A DNA stretch of 64,000 nucleotides from Lycocorax pyrrhopterus obiensis (GCA_014706295.1 JACSVZ010000004.1:92196048-92260047); one strand, 5' to 3'; positions 24,266 through 36,830 are shown, counted from the stretch's first letter. A program made the numbers and translations. The notes: generated by a model from the sequence alone, not told the origin.

Positions 24266-25682
24266 GTTAACTGCTTTATTCGTCACAAGTTTTTCCTTTA
24301 CAAAAATTTTTACGTAGAGCCATGTTAGTGCTTGTACTAAAACCACGGTTATTTTGAATTTTGGGAATGGCTCTGAAGTTAATCATACCTGTAGCATCTT
24401 GTGCTTGCAACTTGCTTGTGGTAGGTCCTTGTGGAGCAGGGCAGAGAAAGCTCCTGTCTGACCGCTTGGTAGCCTGCAGTCATGTCCTTCCTTGCCTTCC
24501 TTGTCTGATACCTGCAGAGCCAGCGAACACTGCTCTGCCTCATGAGCCTGTTGTGTGCAGTGCTTGCAATACTCTAAAACAATAAGATGTGTGAAAGGGG
24601 ATTAGAAAGGACTTTACATGAGGGATTGCTGACATGTACTGTATTTGGAGTTTTTTCACATAGTCGGAAGACAGTATCTTTCTTACTGACTTCTCTATCT
24701 TCTTCGTCCTTTTAATTAGATTGTTTTTAAATTAGTGAACTGTCCTTCTGGTATTGCATAGACAGAAAAATAACTGCTCCAGGTACGAGTCTTAATCAGC
24801 TTAAAATAGAATAATTTAAATTAATTTTTGATGGGTCAGTCTTACTTTTCCAAGAAGATGAAAAATATGAATGTTTCAATTTCTGTAGTGCTGTACTATT
24901 GTGGCTGTCACTCAGGCTTTTTCTGCTAATCCAATAAGAAAGACTTAATTTGTTATGATTAAGTACAATACTTCTGGCAATCCTTTAAGGCCATATTATG
25001 ACCAAAAGTAAATTAGTTGTGAAAATATTCTTGTGTATTAATAGAAAGCATTTTGTTTCATTTAGAAACAAATAACAAACCTCTGTAGTGAAGAATGCTT
25101 TAAAGATACTTCCTTTTATATTTAAATTACTTTTTGAAAGAGAATATCATAGTACTTTTTGGGAGAACAGGGGAATAAAGTCTTGGCAAAACTTGTTAAT
25201 ATGCATCTCAAGGCTTATGAGTTATACTCTAGATGCTTGTAATAAACAGCATTTTTATATTGTTCAATAGTGATAAAGTAGTAAAATGTACATGTTATAC
25301 AAGAAAATATATATTCATGCTATTAATATATTTTATAAAGAAACACTTCAGAAAATTTTAATAACATTTTGCTTTTCAGAAAGCAGTCCAATAACAAGAT
25401 GCATAGCCTAATTCATTACTCTTCTAGTCTTCCATCAACGCAGTTCTGGAAGAAAGAGATGGAAGAAAGGCAGAGCGTATGAAATCATTCTCTGTCCCTA
25501 ATTGACAGAGGTCCTTGATAGGTGTTAAAGAGCAAAAAACGGGAAAAAAAATACTCAGAGATTTAACATGTTACAAAGAAAAGCTGAAACGTATGATACT
25601 GCCTGTGAGAGATCTTATTTTTACTGGGGTTAGTATTGTTCCTCATAAGGTTGTTAAGTTCTGTTCATCCCAGTTAGCACAC
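24266..25682. other. Intron-like DNA, nothing recognised
   Basis: Mixed composition. The part at 24360-24590 is richer in G+C with an open plus frame of 74 codons lacking any motif. The rest is AT-rich. No repeat family was recognised. Confidence 0.45.
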
Positions 25683-26372
25683 TGTATTGGGTTTGCATGG
25701 CCTGGTTTTTCGTAGCAGGGGGCCACAGAGGTGGCTTCTGTGAGAAGCTTCCAGAAGCTTCCACCATGTCCGGCGGAGCCAGTCCCTGATGGTTCTGAAG
25801 ATGGACAGGCTGCTGGCCAAGGCTGGGCCAATGAGAGATGGTGGAAGTGCCTCTGTGATACCATACTTAAGTAGAAATCAAAACAAAGGTTGTAGAGCAG
25901 TTTTAATTCCTGCCAGAGAAGAGCACAGTGAGAACATGTGAGCAGAACAACTCTGCAGACACCGGTGTCAGTGCAGAAGGAGGGGGAGGAGGTGCCCCAG
26001 GCACCAGAGCTGAGATTCCCCTGCTACCCATGGTGAGGACCGTGGTGAGGCAGCTGTGCCCCTGCAGCACATGGAGAACCACAGGGATGCAGAGATCCAC
26101 CTGCAGCCCATAGAGGAGCCCCACACCAGAGCAGGTGGATGCCTGGAGGAGGCTGTGATCCTGTGAGAAACCCATGGAGAGAGGGGCCCTGCTCCCAGGC
26201 TGAACCAGCCTGTCCTTGAAGGACTGCACCCTGTGGAAGAGTGACCGACCCACTGCTGCGGCTGTTCGAGGGATACTGTTGCCTGTGGGATGGACTCACA
26301 TTGCAGCCGTTCACAGAGCTATTGCTCATGGGATGGACTCACATTGGAGAAGTTCATGGAGGACTGTTTTTG
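25683..26372 (+). mobile_element. Avian ERVL-type solo LTR, 3' end missing
   Basis: It starts TGTATTGGGTTTGCATGG and contains the characteristic run of an abundant avian LTR: the cagaggtggcttctgtgaga block, a TATA-like atacttaag near 25864, then tandem units with cacatggagaacc, accagagcaggtggatgcc, and two copies of gggatggactcacattg 43 bases apart (26287 and 26330). Open frames on either strand here are by-products of GC-rich LTR sequence. The 3' end is not reached: the sequence passes straight into a CR1 tail at about 26373, so no target-site duplication can be tested. No internal viral genes are present. Confidence 0.8.
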
Positions 26373-26438
26373 CTCAAAGTTGGACTCGATGCTCTTGGAG
26401 GTCTTTTCCAACCTTAGTGATTCTATAGTTCTATGATT
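26373..26438 (+). mobile_element. Very short CR1 3' tail, sense
   Basis: gttggactcgatgctcttgg, the ggtcttttccaacctt block and gattctatagttctatgatt form the standard CR1 3' end in sense orientation, including the ATTCTATG-type terminal repeats. Only about 66 bases are present, joined directly to the LTR. It is either an extremely 5'-truncated insertion or the remainder after a deletion. Confidence 0.85.
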
Positions 26439-27857
26439 AATACACACCAAAATACTGCCTTACTACATATTCTGTCAGGAATAACTTCTCATGGTATTTT
26501 TGGTGTAGAAACCAGTGCTTTTACATTTATTTCAGAAGTTCTCTGTTTCTAAACCTACTTTAGTTCATGCTAGTAAGAAGGTTTTGAAGTTTTTTGCAAG
26601 GTTTTAAAAACTAAGCTTTTTCTCAAAAAAGCACTTTTTTTCTATCACAGGGAATGAATGACATGACAAACAACTGCATTCTGTCACTTCTTGATAATTT
26701 TGTTTCTTTTTCTTCCTGGAAAGGAAAGCCTTTGTCATTTCAGGATGGGTTGTTGTCAATTTTTCTTTCTTTAATGGTGAATTAAAATTAGCCAACATAG
26801 CTCCTGTGTTATGATGGATGAAAATATTAAACTATGAGCTAAAAAGATAAAGCATGGAGGGATTTTTGTTTGTTCTGTTCTGTTCTGTATGACTAGTCTA
26901 TAACTTTGAAAACTCAATGTCCCTAATGAAAAGAAATTTCAGGATTACGCTTTTTTCACACAAGGCAGGTTTTTGGATTGGTTTTCTTTCAGCTTGGACA
27001 AGTCCAAAAGCATTTATGTTAAATGGTATCTAAAGAGTAGTGTTTAGTTTAATTTATGTAATTTCTATTAAGCTTTCATTTTTACAGAAGAAAAGAAAAG
27101 CATCTTTAGCAATATTCTGCAACATAAATAATTCCATTTTTTAAGTCTATGGTTTTATGAGAAAACCAGTTTCTGCTAAGGTGCTCACAAACACCACTGA
27201 ATTTGATTTCAGAATGGAAGTTTGGATGTGCTGAGTTGTACTTAAAACAATTTAAATATGCAGAATGACATTGTTTGAGGAATGTGGGACAAATATTTTA
27301 TTATTCAGCCAGTTAGAAAATGCTCCTTTTAAATTAATTTTAAGTCAGTTAAAACTTAGCATTGGTGCACATTCTGCTCTGGCTTTTGTATAGTTAGATA
27401 AGTGTTTCAAAAATTTTACATTTCTACCTGGCAACTTAAAAGAATGACTGTGACAAAAGTTAGCATTTTTTTTAATTTCTTTTTTTTTCACTTGCAATAT
27501 ATGCGTATTATTTTGTTTACTTCCTAATAACCAGTGGTTCTCCTACTACAACATAAACTACAAAGGCAAAAACAAGATGGAACACCAAAGGTTCTAGTAT
27601 TCACAAGTCATTGTGTTTAATGTTAAGATTAGATATCTGAAACAGCTGATGCTTAGTACACTTAACATTGCAGATTTGGTCTAAAGCCAATTTAACATCA
27701 GTATAAATCTTAGTGTTGACTCGAATAACCATTGATTTTCAGAAAGCATAGGTATATACAGACGTTTTCAAAATGGCTTCCGGCTTTGTGAAAAGGGATG
27801 GCCGTCTTTCTAGACAAGGGAGTTTCAGATATGAAAATTTTAATTATTATCTGGAGG
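26439..27857. other. Intron-like DNA, nothing recognised
   Basis: AT-rich, stop-rich sequence. A short (TTCTG)n run lies near 26874-26887 and T-rich runs near 27465-27490. No exon or repeat family was recognised. Confidence 0.5.
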
Positions 27858-27865
27858 TATAAAAG
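27858..27865 (+). promoter_or_regulatory. Canonical TATA box upstream of a small ORF
   Basis: TATAAAAG in a locally G-rich context (ggaggTATAAAAGggtgg) lies 38 bases before the ATG of the 116-codon ORF at 27904. The spacing would give a 5' leader of only about 10-20 bases. The motif is common by chance in AT-rich DNA. Confidence 0.3.
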
Positions 27866-27903
27866 GGTGGCAGACAACTGCTATTTGGTGGTATGCTGCA
27901 TAA

Positions 27904-28254
27904 ATGGAAAATAAAACGGACCAATGTAGATTTTGTCTAGTCAAATGTGACGTTCAACATGCAGGTGCCACAAACACTGATAATACCTGGAGATGGCACA
28001 GACTTGGAACTGAAGGGATTGCTGCTAACAGGGAGAGGCACAATGAGAAGCTATGGAGCATTAAACCTTCCAATGTATTTTTGTGTAGCAACTGTCAGGA
28101 AGAATTAATTAATGCTTACTGCTATGAAATCTCCAGAGGCCTCTATAAAACCATTGATGTATCATTACATGTTATTTTTAAATACCCTTGTGACATTGTG
28201 AAAATCTCTAAATATAATTGTTTGGGATTTTTTTCCAAGATTATACGGAACTAA
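27904..28254 (+). CDS. Hypothetical 116-codon ORF with paired cysteines
   Basis: I do not recognise this ORF, and it may be fortuitous. It reads from ATG at 27904 to TAA at 28252. Near the N terminus is CRFC (residues 8-11), followed by Cys15 and a Trp-Arg-Trp-His segment. A second pair, FLCSNCQEEL, lies near residue 60, followed by INAYCYEI. A CxxC near the N terminus plus a later CxxC followed by an acidic, hydrophobic helix-like stretch faintly resembles zinc-finger-associated (ZAD-like) or other treble-clef domains, but the similarity is weak. The C-terminal third is AT-driven (Ile/Lys/Tyr/Phe) and looks non-coding. A TATA box precedes it. Frames of this length occur elsewhere in the window by chance, so real-gene status is unproven. 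A broken retrocopy is another possibility. Confidence 0.2.
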   Translation: MENKTDQCRFCLVKCDVQHAGATNTDNTWRWHRLGTEGIAANRERHNEKLWSIKPSNVFLCSNCQEELINAYCYEISRGLYKTIDVSLHVIFKYPCDIVKISKYNCLGFFSKIIRN

Positions 28255-28382
28255 TATGCTCAATATGCAATCAAGCAAGTGATGTGCTTGAATTTTATTT
28301 GCTTTACATTTTACAATGTCAGTTTAGCATGTCTAAAATTCACCATGACATAAAATGCAACTGGGAAAACAGTCTCTCTTGA
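28218..28382 (+). other. Open frame with a further cysteine pair, shifted from the ORF before it
   Basis: In a frame +2 relative to the preceding ORF, bases 28218-28382 are open. They encode DYTELICSICNQASDVL followed by a hydrophobic stretch with another Cys. It begins after a pyrimidine-rich run ending TTTTTTTCCAAG (about 28240), which resembles a splice acceptor. It may be the continuation of a frameshifted or spliced cysteine-rich protein, or chance. No start codon leads it. Confidence 0.15.
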
Positions 28383-28747
28383 ATGTTGGGGAAAGAGTAT
28401 GTGGGCTCTGTTTAGTTTGCTGGATGATGTGCATGGGGAAGAAACTTGCTAGTTTACATTTGTCATGTGGCCACTACATCAATCAAACACAAAATTCAAC
28501 ATTTTCATTCTTCCTAAGAAAATATTTCACAATAGTGCTTTGCTTTTAGGTCTTCTGTTATTGACTTTTCAACACTTTTAAGATAGATCATCACCTATAT
28601 GTGACTGCAGAATATGATCCTTAGTAATTAAAACTAAGAAAGAAATTCTCACACCGCTCTGCAATTTTTTGCAAGTTTTAAGTCAATCTGCAAGTATTTT
28701 AGATTGCATTGTGAAGTTTAAATATGAGTTACTGAAATGTATGCACA
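28383..28747. other. Short spacer before the solo LTR
   Basis: AT-rich sequence with no recognised gene. A 64-codon frame (28355-28549) with CGLCLVC is present but has no recognisable domain. The 5 bases GCACA at 28743-28747 are the left copy of the LTR target-site duplication. Confidence 0.4.
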
Positions 28748-29350
28748 TGTCCTGATTTGAGACAAATTTGGAGGAACATCCGAAATGAACCTGATAGAAG
28801 GCAGGTTACAGCCACCCCTCCCCCATCAGGAAAAAAAATTTTCCTCCCAGGAAGGTGAAGGAAAAACACCTATTTATTTAACGAACACACAGGAAAAGAA
28901 TAATAATGCTAAATAATAAAACCTCTCGCTGTGGAGAGAGACCTGGGAAGATTTTAGAGTCCTTTCTGTGGGTGTTGTCTCTCTCTCTCTCTTCTTTGGA
29001 GCTGGGTTGGCCTGGGTCCCCTCCGGGCCTCAGTGAAAAGTTCTGAACAGTTCCAGAAGAGAAGAAGAAGAAGCCAAAATCCCAGATGGAAAAAAAAGTT
29101 TAACTCTCTGTCTCTCTCCGAAGAAACAGAGCTGAAAGCTGGCCGAAAGGCAGCAAAAGGATGCTTCCTCCATTCTTGCTGCTGAAGAAGCTATCTCTGT
29201 GTCCTTGAACACAAAACTGCTTTGAAAAGTTCGTCTGGCTTTTTTTTTCCTTCACTTGCACCCAGTTTTAAAGACATAGAAAGGCACAGGAATCATGTCT
29301 GGGCATAGAGTGGCGATAGGGGATACACATCATAAAGTCACACCAAGACA
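28748..29350 (-). mobile_element. Solo LTR of an endogenous retrovirus, minus strand, with 5-bp duplication
   Basis: About 603 bp, reading leftward from 29350. On the plus strand it starts TGTCCTGATTTGAGAC and ends CACACCAAGACA, so the ends have the inverted TG...CA form. It is flanked by GCACA at 28743-28747 and again at 29351-29355, an exact 5-bp target-site duplication. On its own sense (minus) strand it carries TTTAAA as a TATA-like box (29268-29273) and AATAAATA (28871-28878) as a polyadenylation signal. It matches the plus-strand LTR at 43840-44471 along its length, for example gcgataggggatacacat and gacaaatttggagg. No internal gag, pol or env sequence adjoins it, so it is a recombination-derived solo LTR. 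Confidence 0.93.
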
Positions 29351-29914
29351 GCACATTACACAAATTGTTCTAAAAATGAAAGTAGGTCAGATTTCTGGGA
29401 ACTCAATGCTTGAGTTAGAGTGACTTCTGATTAAAAGACTTTCTGCATCCAGATACATAATGAATGTTTATTCCTAGCTGTTTATTTGCTTATATTACTT
29501 GAGTTATACAGCAGCATTTTCATGTTGCTTGTTCAGCACTTGTTTTGTTTAAATTTTGTGTTGTTACTTTTAAAATTTTTTACATGTTGTTTCTTTATAT
29601 GCAAAACCCATAAGCATCTGATCTTCACTATCAAGTGATACATTCACAGATTAGAATTTAAATTCTAGTATGGAAAGGAAAATTGGTCATTATATAGTCT
29701 TAGAAGTAGTTGTTTTTTAATCTTAGTGGCCTATAAACAAAACCTTCTAAGAAGACAAAGGACAAAAGGATGGTGTAAAGATTCAGGATTTAGAAGTCTT
29801 GTAGGAAGAAAAAAGAGGTGTCTCAGGAGCTCATTGTAGACATTTGAATTGAAGACCATTGAAAGGCTTTGGGGAGACATTCCAGTGAGTTCTTTCAGGC
29901 AGGCTGTGTCAGTT
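29351..29914. other. Spacer between solo LTR and CR1 fragment
   Basis: AT-rich with no recognised gene. The first five bases (GCACA) are the right copy of the target-site duplication of the solo LTR. Confidence 0.5.
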
Positions 29915-30225
29915 CTTAGAATCACTGAACCACTAGGGTGGAAAGGCACTTTGGAGATTCTCCAGTCCAACCCCTTGTTCAGAGTGGAGTCTCCAGGAGA
30001 AGGTTGCTCAGGGTCATGTCCAGTCAGGTTCTTGAATATCTGTAAGGCTGGACACTCCACAGCTTCTTAACCTTTTCCAGTGCTTGACCACCCTCACAGT
30101 AAATCTCTCGATGGTGCATCGCAGTATGACCATGAGTACAGCCAGAGTAATGTATGACTCTACTTGCTACTCCCCTTGATAAAGGATAAGCCTTCCCCTT
30201 ACTGTGTTCAGTTGAAGTTCAAGTA
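29915..30225 (-). mobile_element. CR1 LINE 3' fragment, antisense
   Basis: The plus strand shows cttagaatcactgaaccact, then ggaaaggcactttggagatt, ccagtccaaccccttgttca, ggttgctcagggtcatgtcc and the ccttttccagtgcttgacca block. This is the inverted CR1 3' terminus reading into the ORF2 end. Divergence increases after about 30110. It is inactive and 5'-truncated. Confidence 0.88.
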
Positions 30226-33200
30226 GAGGTCTAAGGTGTGGCTTGTCACACTGCTGCATACTTTTTTCCTCCTAACCAAAATAATGACTTCTCTTCCATG
30301 TGTCATTTGAATCACTCGGTCTGAGTGCAGTGCTTTGTAAAGCCTCATGGGGATTACACATTGTTTGTTAGATTAGCTCAGGGTCTCACACTTAATTTAA
30401 TGTTCACTGAGTGGATTCAGCAATGTGAAACTAGTCAAATATTCTTGGTCATTGACAGAGAGTAACAGCTTTGCTCAGAAAGACCTTCTTGTGAATAAGA
30501 TAGGAAAATACATGATACTGCTTTGTGCTCATGGATGCAGTGTCTTGTTGCTACCGCTCTGTCAGAGCAGACCAGGGAGAGGCTGCATAGAAGTCTGAGT
30601 GGCTGAGTTTGTGGAGGAAAAAAAGTAGGACTGTAAAGAATAAGGACAAAATGTTTATTCTTTAACAAGGAAAAAGGAGTTTGGAAATCTTTAATGTTAC
30701 TTGGAAGTCAGAATGAAAGGAAACCAAAAAGCTTTAAACAGAATGTTTCTAAAATGCTTGGGGGAAGGAACTGGGGTGCCAAGAACCTCAAAAAGAAAGA
30801 GGGCTGCAGTAACCAAACTATATAATTACAGTGGTACATATGGAAGAGGAAAAAACAGAAACTTGCATGCTATTTTTAATGTTTTCAATTATTCTTCACA
30901 TCTGTGGGGCCTTTTGTAAAACCTTACCTTTCTCTTCAAGAGGACAGATGATGCAAAATCTTTGACAGGAGGGTGTTTCTTTGTATTTTATTTCACAACT
31001 TTCACACTTTTAGAAACCTTCCAAAAATACCAGTGTTCAAAGCTCCATTATTTTTAAAGAGCAGCTAATCACAAAGGCAAATTGTATCAGACAAAGCATA
31101 CCTGTTATGTACCTACTTGTGAATCTGCAGCCTGAACCATCAGGAAGCTGAAGTACAGCTTAGAGTGAAACTCAACTAGCCTTGCTCATACAGCTATCCT
31201 GTCTGTGTTCAGAGTTTGAGGTATACAGAGGTTTTTTGGAAACCAGAATAAGCAAACCACTTTCACTTTTTTTTCCCCCTTTCAGCATGGGAAAATCTTT
31301 GTGTTAAAAGGATTGCAGTGGAGGTGGGCAACCTGTATGTTGCCTTTCAACTGTCAGTGTCATGTGGGACAGTTGCGAGTGAATGCAGTATTGAAGTATC
31401 TGAGGAGCAGCCTCAAAGTGACACTGAACATGACCACAGACAAATACATTCTTGATCTGTTCTTTGAGATTTGAATCTGAATCTCCGAGTATGGTCTGTC
31501 AGTGTTAAAAATGTAATTTCAGCATGACTTTAAAAGAATGAGATCACTGAAATTTAGAAAATTTTGTGTTGGCTGTTGAATGATATTGCCCCAAATAATT
31601 ACAGTGTAATGTAAAATATGTTCTCACCAAGAAAATCTGTTTGGTATTTTCTCCCATGACTTTTATCCCAGGAGAAAATTTCATTGTATGCCTAAGCTCA
31701 GGATTCGTGAGTCTGTGTCCAGTCTTTTCAAGCAATCCTAATGAAAAATGCCTTATTCAATATATAAATTTTATATTCATTTCTCTTCTGAAAACAGCCA
31801 AACCTGCAGAGGGAAATGAAAATTAGTCTATTAATTGCCTGGGATTTCTAAATGTAATAATGAGGTACAGCAGTGTGCCATTCTTTCAGCTGTTCTTGGC
31901 TGCAGAGTAAGGCTGTGAGTACTTAATAGGGTATGTGTAACTCTGTATTATATTACCTAAAAGAAATCCAGGGCTAATAAAAGAGAGAGTATAAAGAGAG
32001 CAATAGTACCAATAAATACATAGAATAAAAAGAATGTTACAAAAAAAAAAGCTTTTACACTGTACTTTTGATTTCTAAACAAAGAATTTTTTCTCATGCA
32101 TTGCGCAGAACCCCTTAAAAGATGTTGAAGATACATAAGATTAATACATATTTTAAAATTAATTCTAAATGAGAACTTAAATATGTGAAAGTATCAAATT
32201 ATATACCACACTAAATCAATAGAATAGTTAATACTGCTGATTCCCTAGAATTCTCAAAAATTAGCTTAATCATACATAAAACTGAAAACAAAGAGATTGA
32301 CTGCACCAGATGCACCATTTTGTAATGAGCAAATAAAGTCCTTGTTTAGTATGGCAGTTCTAGACAAGAACCAAATATGCATGGGTTTGTATGACATGAC
32401 TGTGAGTAGATACTGTAATGAAATTTCAGTAATGAAATTGATGACTTCAGGACATGTTTATTTCCATCTGGAATATATTATGATAGATTAGTCCTAATGA
32501 AGCAGGATTTTAATTGGTACACCTGATTTCAGCCAACTGTACTAAGTGAAAAGATTTTCTTTAGTTTGGTTTGTTTGAACAAAAGATTAAAAATCACTGC
32601 ACTGCAAAGTGATTAGTAACACACAACTCTACACACAGAAGAAGGATAGGGAAAATCTTGTCAGTAAGTGAAATGATAGTAATTCAGTAAATAAGATTGT
32701 TATCACTGATTTTGAGAAAAGTAGTTATTTGAATTTTCATCTGGATTTCTGATAAAATTATGAAGATAAGCATGGTGGAAAGAAAAAATGACAGGGAAAA
32801 GTGGTAAGAGAAGTGACTAGGAAGAGATAGAACTATCAGTTGTTAAGTAAAAAGGTGTAAAAAAAGTTGTTTAAATTAAATAATTTTTAGTTTGAGTCTG
32901 TGTGAGCGCATTTTGCACATCCATGTATTTAAGGTTCAGATTCTTACTTCCAACTGATTTAGAACTGTATGTTCAATGTATAGACCAAAGACTTCTGTTT
33001 CTTTGGGGCACAAAATAGTCAGTGTAACTGAAGGTAGGCCAAGAAATTTCGAAGGCTGAAAATGATCAGGCTTTAGAGATAGCATTTATTTTTAAGTGTT
33101 GACATACCAGCAGTTTCCAGCATCTTGGTATAGCTCAGAAAAATCAGTCTGGACTCCACTTCTGAAGAATCTTTGATGGAAAGGAATGCAGTTTGCTGAA

Positions 33201-36200
33201 GAGATACTTCGCCTAGCTGAATTTGGTATTGTAGCCCCCCAAAGCAATACAGATACATTAGTATCTTTTAACCAATTCTCGACTGAGAAATTAAGTAGTG
33301 TACAGCCATTTTGGAACCACTCTAATATTATGCTGCTTCTCAGAGCCAACCTACCTCAAGCAGCTCTCTCCTGTTTCACTGAGAGCATAAGTATTGGCTT
33401 CTATTCATTCCAAGGCAGCATTTTTGGCTAGAATACCAAATATCTGTTTTGAAGGGACTTGTATTCAAAATCATGCCTTGAGTGCTGAAAATAGATATTT
33501 TGGAAATCTTTTCTCAGTTAAGCACTTGCGTTACTCTCCATAATTATGAAATTAAAATTACTCCCTGGGATATATTCCAACAGAACAGTTGTTAAACAAA
33601 TCCTACTGGACTGGCATGTACGGTTTTGACTGTTTTCTGATATTTATGAAGATAATCAGCAGAGTTTGCTTTTTGAGCAAGTTTGCAGTAATACCTTATC
33701 CTGCAGAGTTTTAAGTGGGCTTTGCTGTCACTGCACCTTAGTGATTTCTATATATAGCAGGATTAGACACAAAGTGTTTTTCTGAGTTGATTTCAAAACT
33801 GAAAAAATAAGAAGTACAAAATGTCAAGAAAAAACCCATTTATCAAAATATTTAGTTTGTCACCTGGTCCTTACATTCCAACCATAGTGCGAGCTGTTTT
33901 GTTGTTTTCATGTAGACATCCAAATGCCTTGTCTGTATCAGATGGAGACATTTTTTGTTGAGTTCACGTTTTGGTGGGATTTACTGATGGTTTTAAAAGG
34001 AATAAAGAATGTATGTCTGCTTGGGTGTTGATGAAGATATGGCCATACTTGTTTTCATGGTATGTTTTAGTTTATAGAATGTGTCACTATGTAAGACCGT
34101 CGATAGGTGTATATTGTCTTTTATGCTAGAGTTTGGATTTTTTAAAATGACTAGTTACTATGATTTTGGTCTTTAAAAGAGTCTCTGTAATAATGGATAC
34201 AATTTTTTAATTATTTCTAGCTAAAATATGAACAAATTTTTCCTTGTGATATTTTGGAATTTTCCCCCAGTTTTGCTTATTCCAAAGCAATGGAGATAAT
34301 TCAAGATCATTAAACCATTTCTGTGTCTGCATTTGTGACCTTATCCCTGCCTGGAGTGCCCCTGGGGCCAGAGCCAGGCTGGTGAACTCTCTTGGGAATG
34401 GTCCCGTGAATGTGTTCACCCACCTGCTCGGGGGCTGGCCATTGCCAAGGCTGATTCTGGCTTTTTGTTAGATTTTGGTTGTAAACACCCATTCCAAGTT
34501 AACCTGGACAAGTGGGGCAGTATCCACTGGAATGGTAGATAACAGTAAGCACAGCTAAAACAAATCCAAATCCTTAGAAGTGCAGAGAGTAAGCACCATC
34601 AGTTAGTGCAGACCTTGTGGCTTTTTAAAGGAAAGACAAAAGCCTGTTTCCTGGGCTGTCTCAGAAAACGGCAGCATTTTGAAATTTCTCTAGATCCAGG
34701 ACACTAAAGGGTGCTTGATGGATCTCAGACAGTGAGTGTCTCATTTTGTCTTTTTACACCTTACGAGCTCTCAGTGCAGGGGGTTGGGGCCAGAGAACAG
34801 TCGTTCAGCTGGCAATGCCACTGTACCTCAATGTACCTGTCCTCTTTTTCAAAGCCCTGTGACTTTCAAGCCTTATATATGGCCTTGAAAAGTGCTGCCT
34901 TTTTATGTATTTACTTTTATTTTTAACACTGGCTCAGTAATAAAAGTGTCATAAAAAAAGCACCAAACAGAATGACAGTCAAGGTGAAAACTGTAAGCTA
35001 GCAACATTTTCAGGCAAGGTCCATTTAGTTTTTTGCTTTGTTTAGTATAATAGTGAGTGCAGAGGCAGTGTCTTGATATCTTGCCAAGTCATACCCACCT
35101 TTCTCCTTGCTTGGGTACAAGGTACAGCATCGTGCTACAGTGATAACTATTGCAGGGCATTCCACCTCAGTAGTCCGCACTGGGATGTTGTCACCGTGAA
35201 GCCTAGCGTTGTTTGACCCAAAACTGTTTGACTGACTCAAAGCCTCCTGAGGCAGAATCACAGGTTAGCAAGAACCAGAGGAGTTGAGTGAGACCTCTGT
35301 GACTGGGATGGAGAGGGAAAGGTTAACAGTAGTGACATGGGCTGTCAGGAGGGCTCCAGGCCAGAGAACAGTTCTGGCACATTGAATTCATGAGTCTAGA
35401 CATAGTTTTTGGACTGAAGCCGAACTTGGGGCAGCAGCCAGCAAAGTAGATATGTTATGCACAGACCACAGACTTCTGCAGTGTCACTCCAGCTTCGAAT
35501 GAGAGCTGACTGCACTCTTCACCTTGCTAACTACTTGGCTGGGGAACTGGAGCAAGTGAGCTCCTACTTGCTGAACAGAATCTGTTCACTGGGCAGTGGT
35601 GCACTGCAGTCAGAAAGCTGGGAAGCCAAACATCATCTTTTTTTGCACAGCAAATTTCTCTGTAACATGTCCTGAGAGTGTGCTCATCACTGATTAAAAT
35701 CTGTTGCTTCCTCCCAGGACAGGGGTTGAGCTGTGGAGGCAGCTGCCCACCTCACCTCTGTTTGATGGCATCCCTGGGAAGAAAGAAGGCAGCTGAGAGT
35801 GTGAGCTGCTAATTTAATGTCAGCTGTTGCTCGTTCCAGCTAAACAAGGAAAAGCATTGGGCAAGAGAAGTAGATGCGGTCTGAATGTGGAAGGGCTAAG
35901 TTTTTCATCTGCAGGTTGTAGATCACTTTTTTGCAGGTTGGGGGTTCAGGCCTTGCAAGAAAATAGTTGCTGGTGATGCAGTAAAGTAAGGAAGGATGAT
36001 GGAGCAAAACTTAAGCTGGGACCAGGATGGACTAAGAGGAGAGCTTGGAAAAGATGGCTCCAAGATGGTCAGCTCTGACTGTGCTTCAGGACCCTTGGCC
36101 CAGCAACCCAGGACAGGTGGCATGTACTAACAGGGAGTACTCTGTCTTGAGATATGCATATTTCTCTTGTAATTTACTCAGCCACTCACAATAAAACTAC

Positions 36201-36830
36201 AGGGTGTCTAGCTTGTTTCTTGACTAATTAGTTTTTTTGGTAACACACTCTTTTCTTTAAGATCATGTAGACTAAAGGTATTTGTAGGATACTTTGAGAA
36301 GTCGTTATGAATGTGCTTGCAAACTCTTTTCTGACCCTTGTACTAACAATAAAAAGACCATATTTCTGGGTTTCATAATCCCTGCAGCAGTATGATAAGG
36401 CTTTTTCTATCTTCTGGACTTACAGTGTAGGCTTAAGATATTCAAAGGGCTTTTTGAAGTGCCATTCTGTTCACAGAGCTGATAATTAAACCAGATGATA
36501 ATAGGAAGAGGAGGAGTCCTATAGAAGTAAACAACTGCCTATAGTTAGGTGGCATAAAATAGTGATGGGAGAATCATATGTTAGAATGGCATCTGTAATA
36601 TATGTAAACATGTGGTGCTAATTAGGAGTGGCATTATATTAAATTAAAAAGATTGAATATATATTGTTGTAATGGATGCTTTGTTTTATTCATTGGTTTT
36701 CAGCAAACATCATCTGTTCCTTTAATCTTGAAATGAAAATGCCTCTGCCATATGTTGTGCTGTGTTGCTCAGCTAGTATGCAGACAAGGAAGACTTCTAA
36801 ATTATGCTTCAGAATGCAAGTTCCTCTATT

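Noticed and set aside
25903..26329. Minus-strand ORFs of 101-116 codons
   Set aside because: They arise from the GC-rich tandem units of the LTR and have no recognisable viral or host domain.
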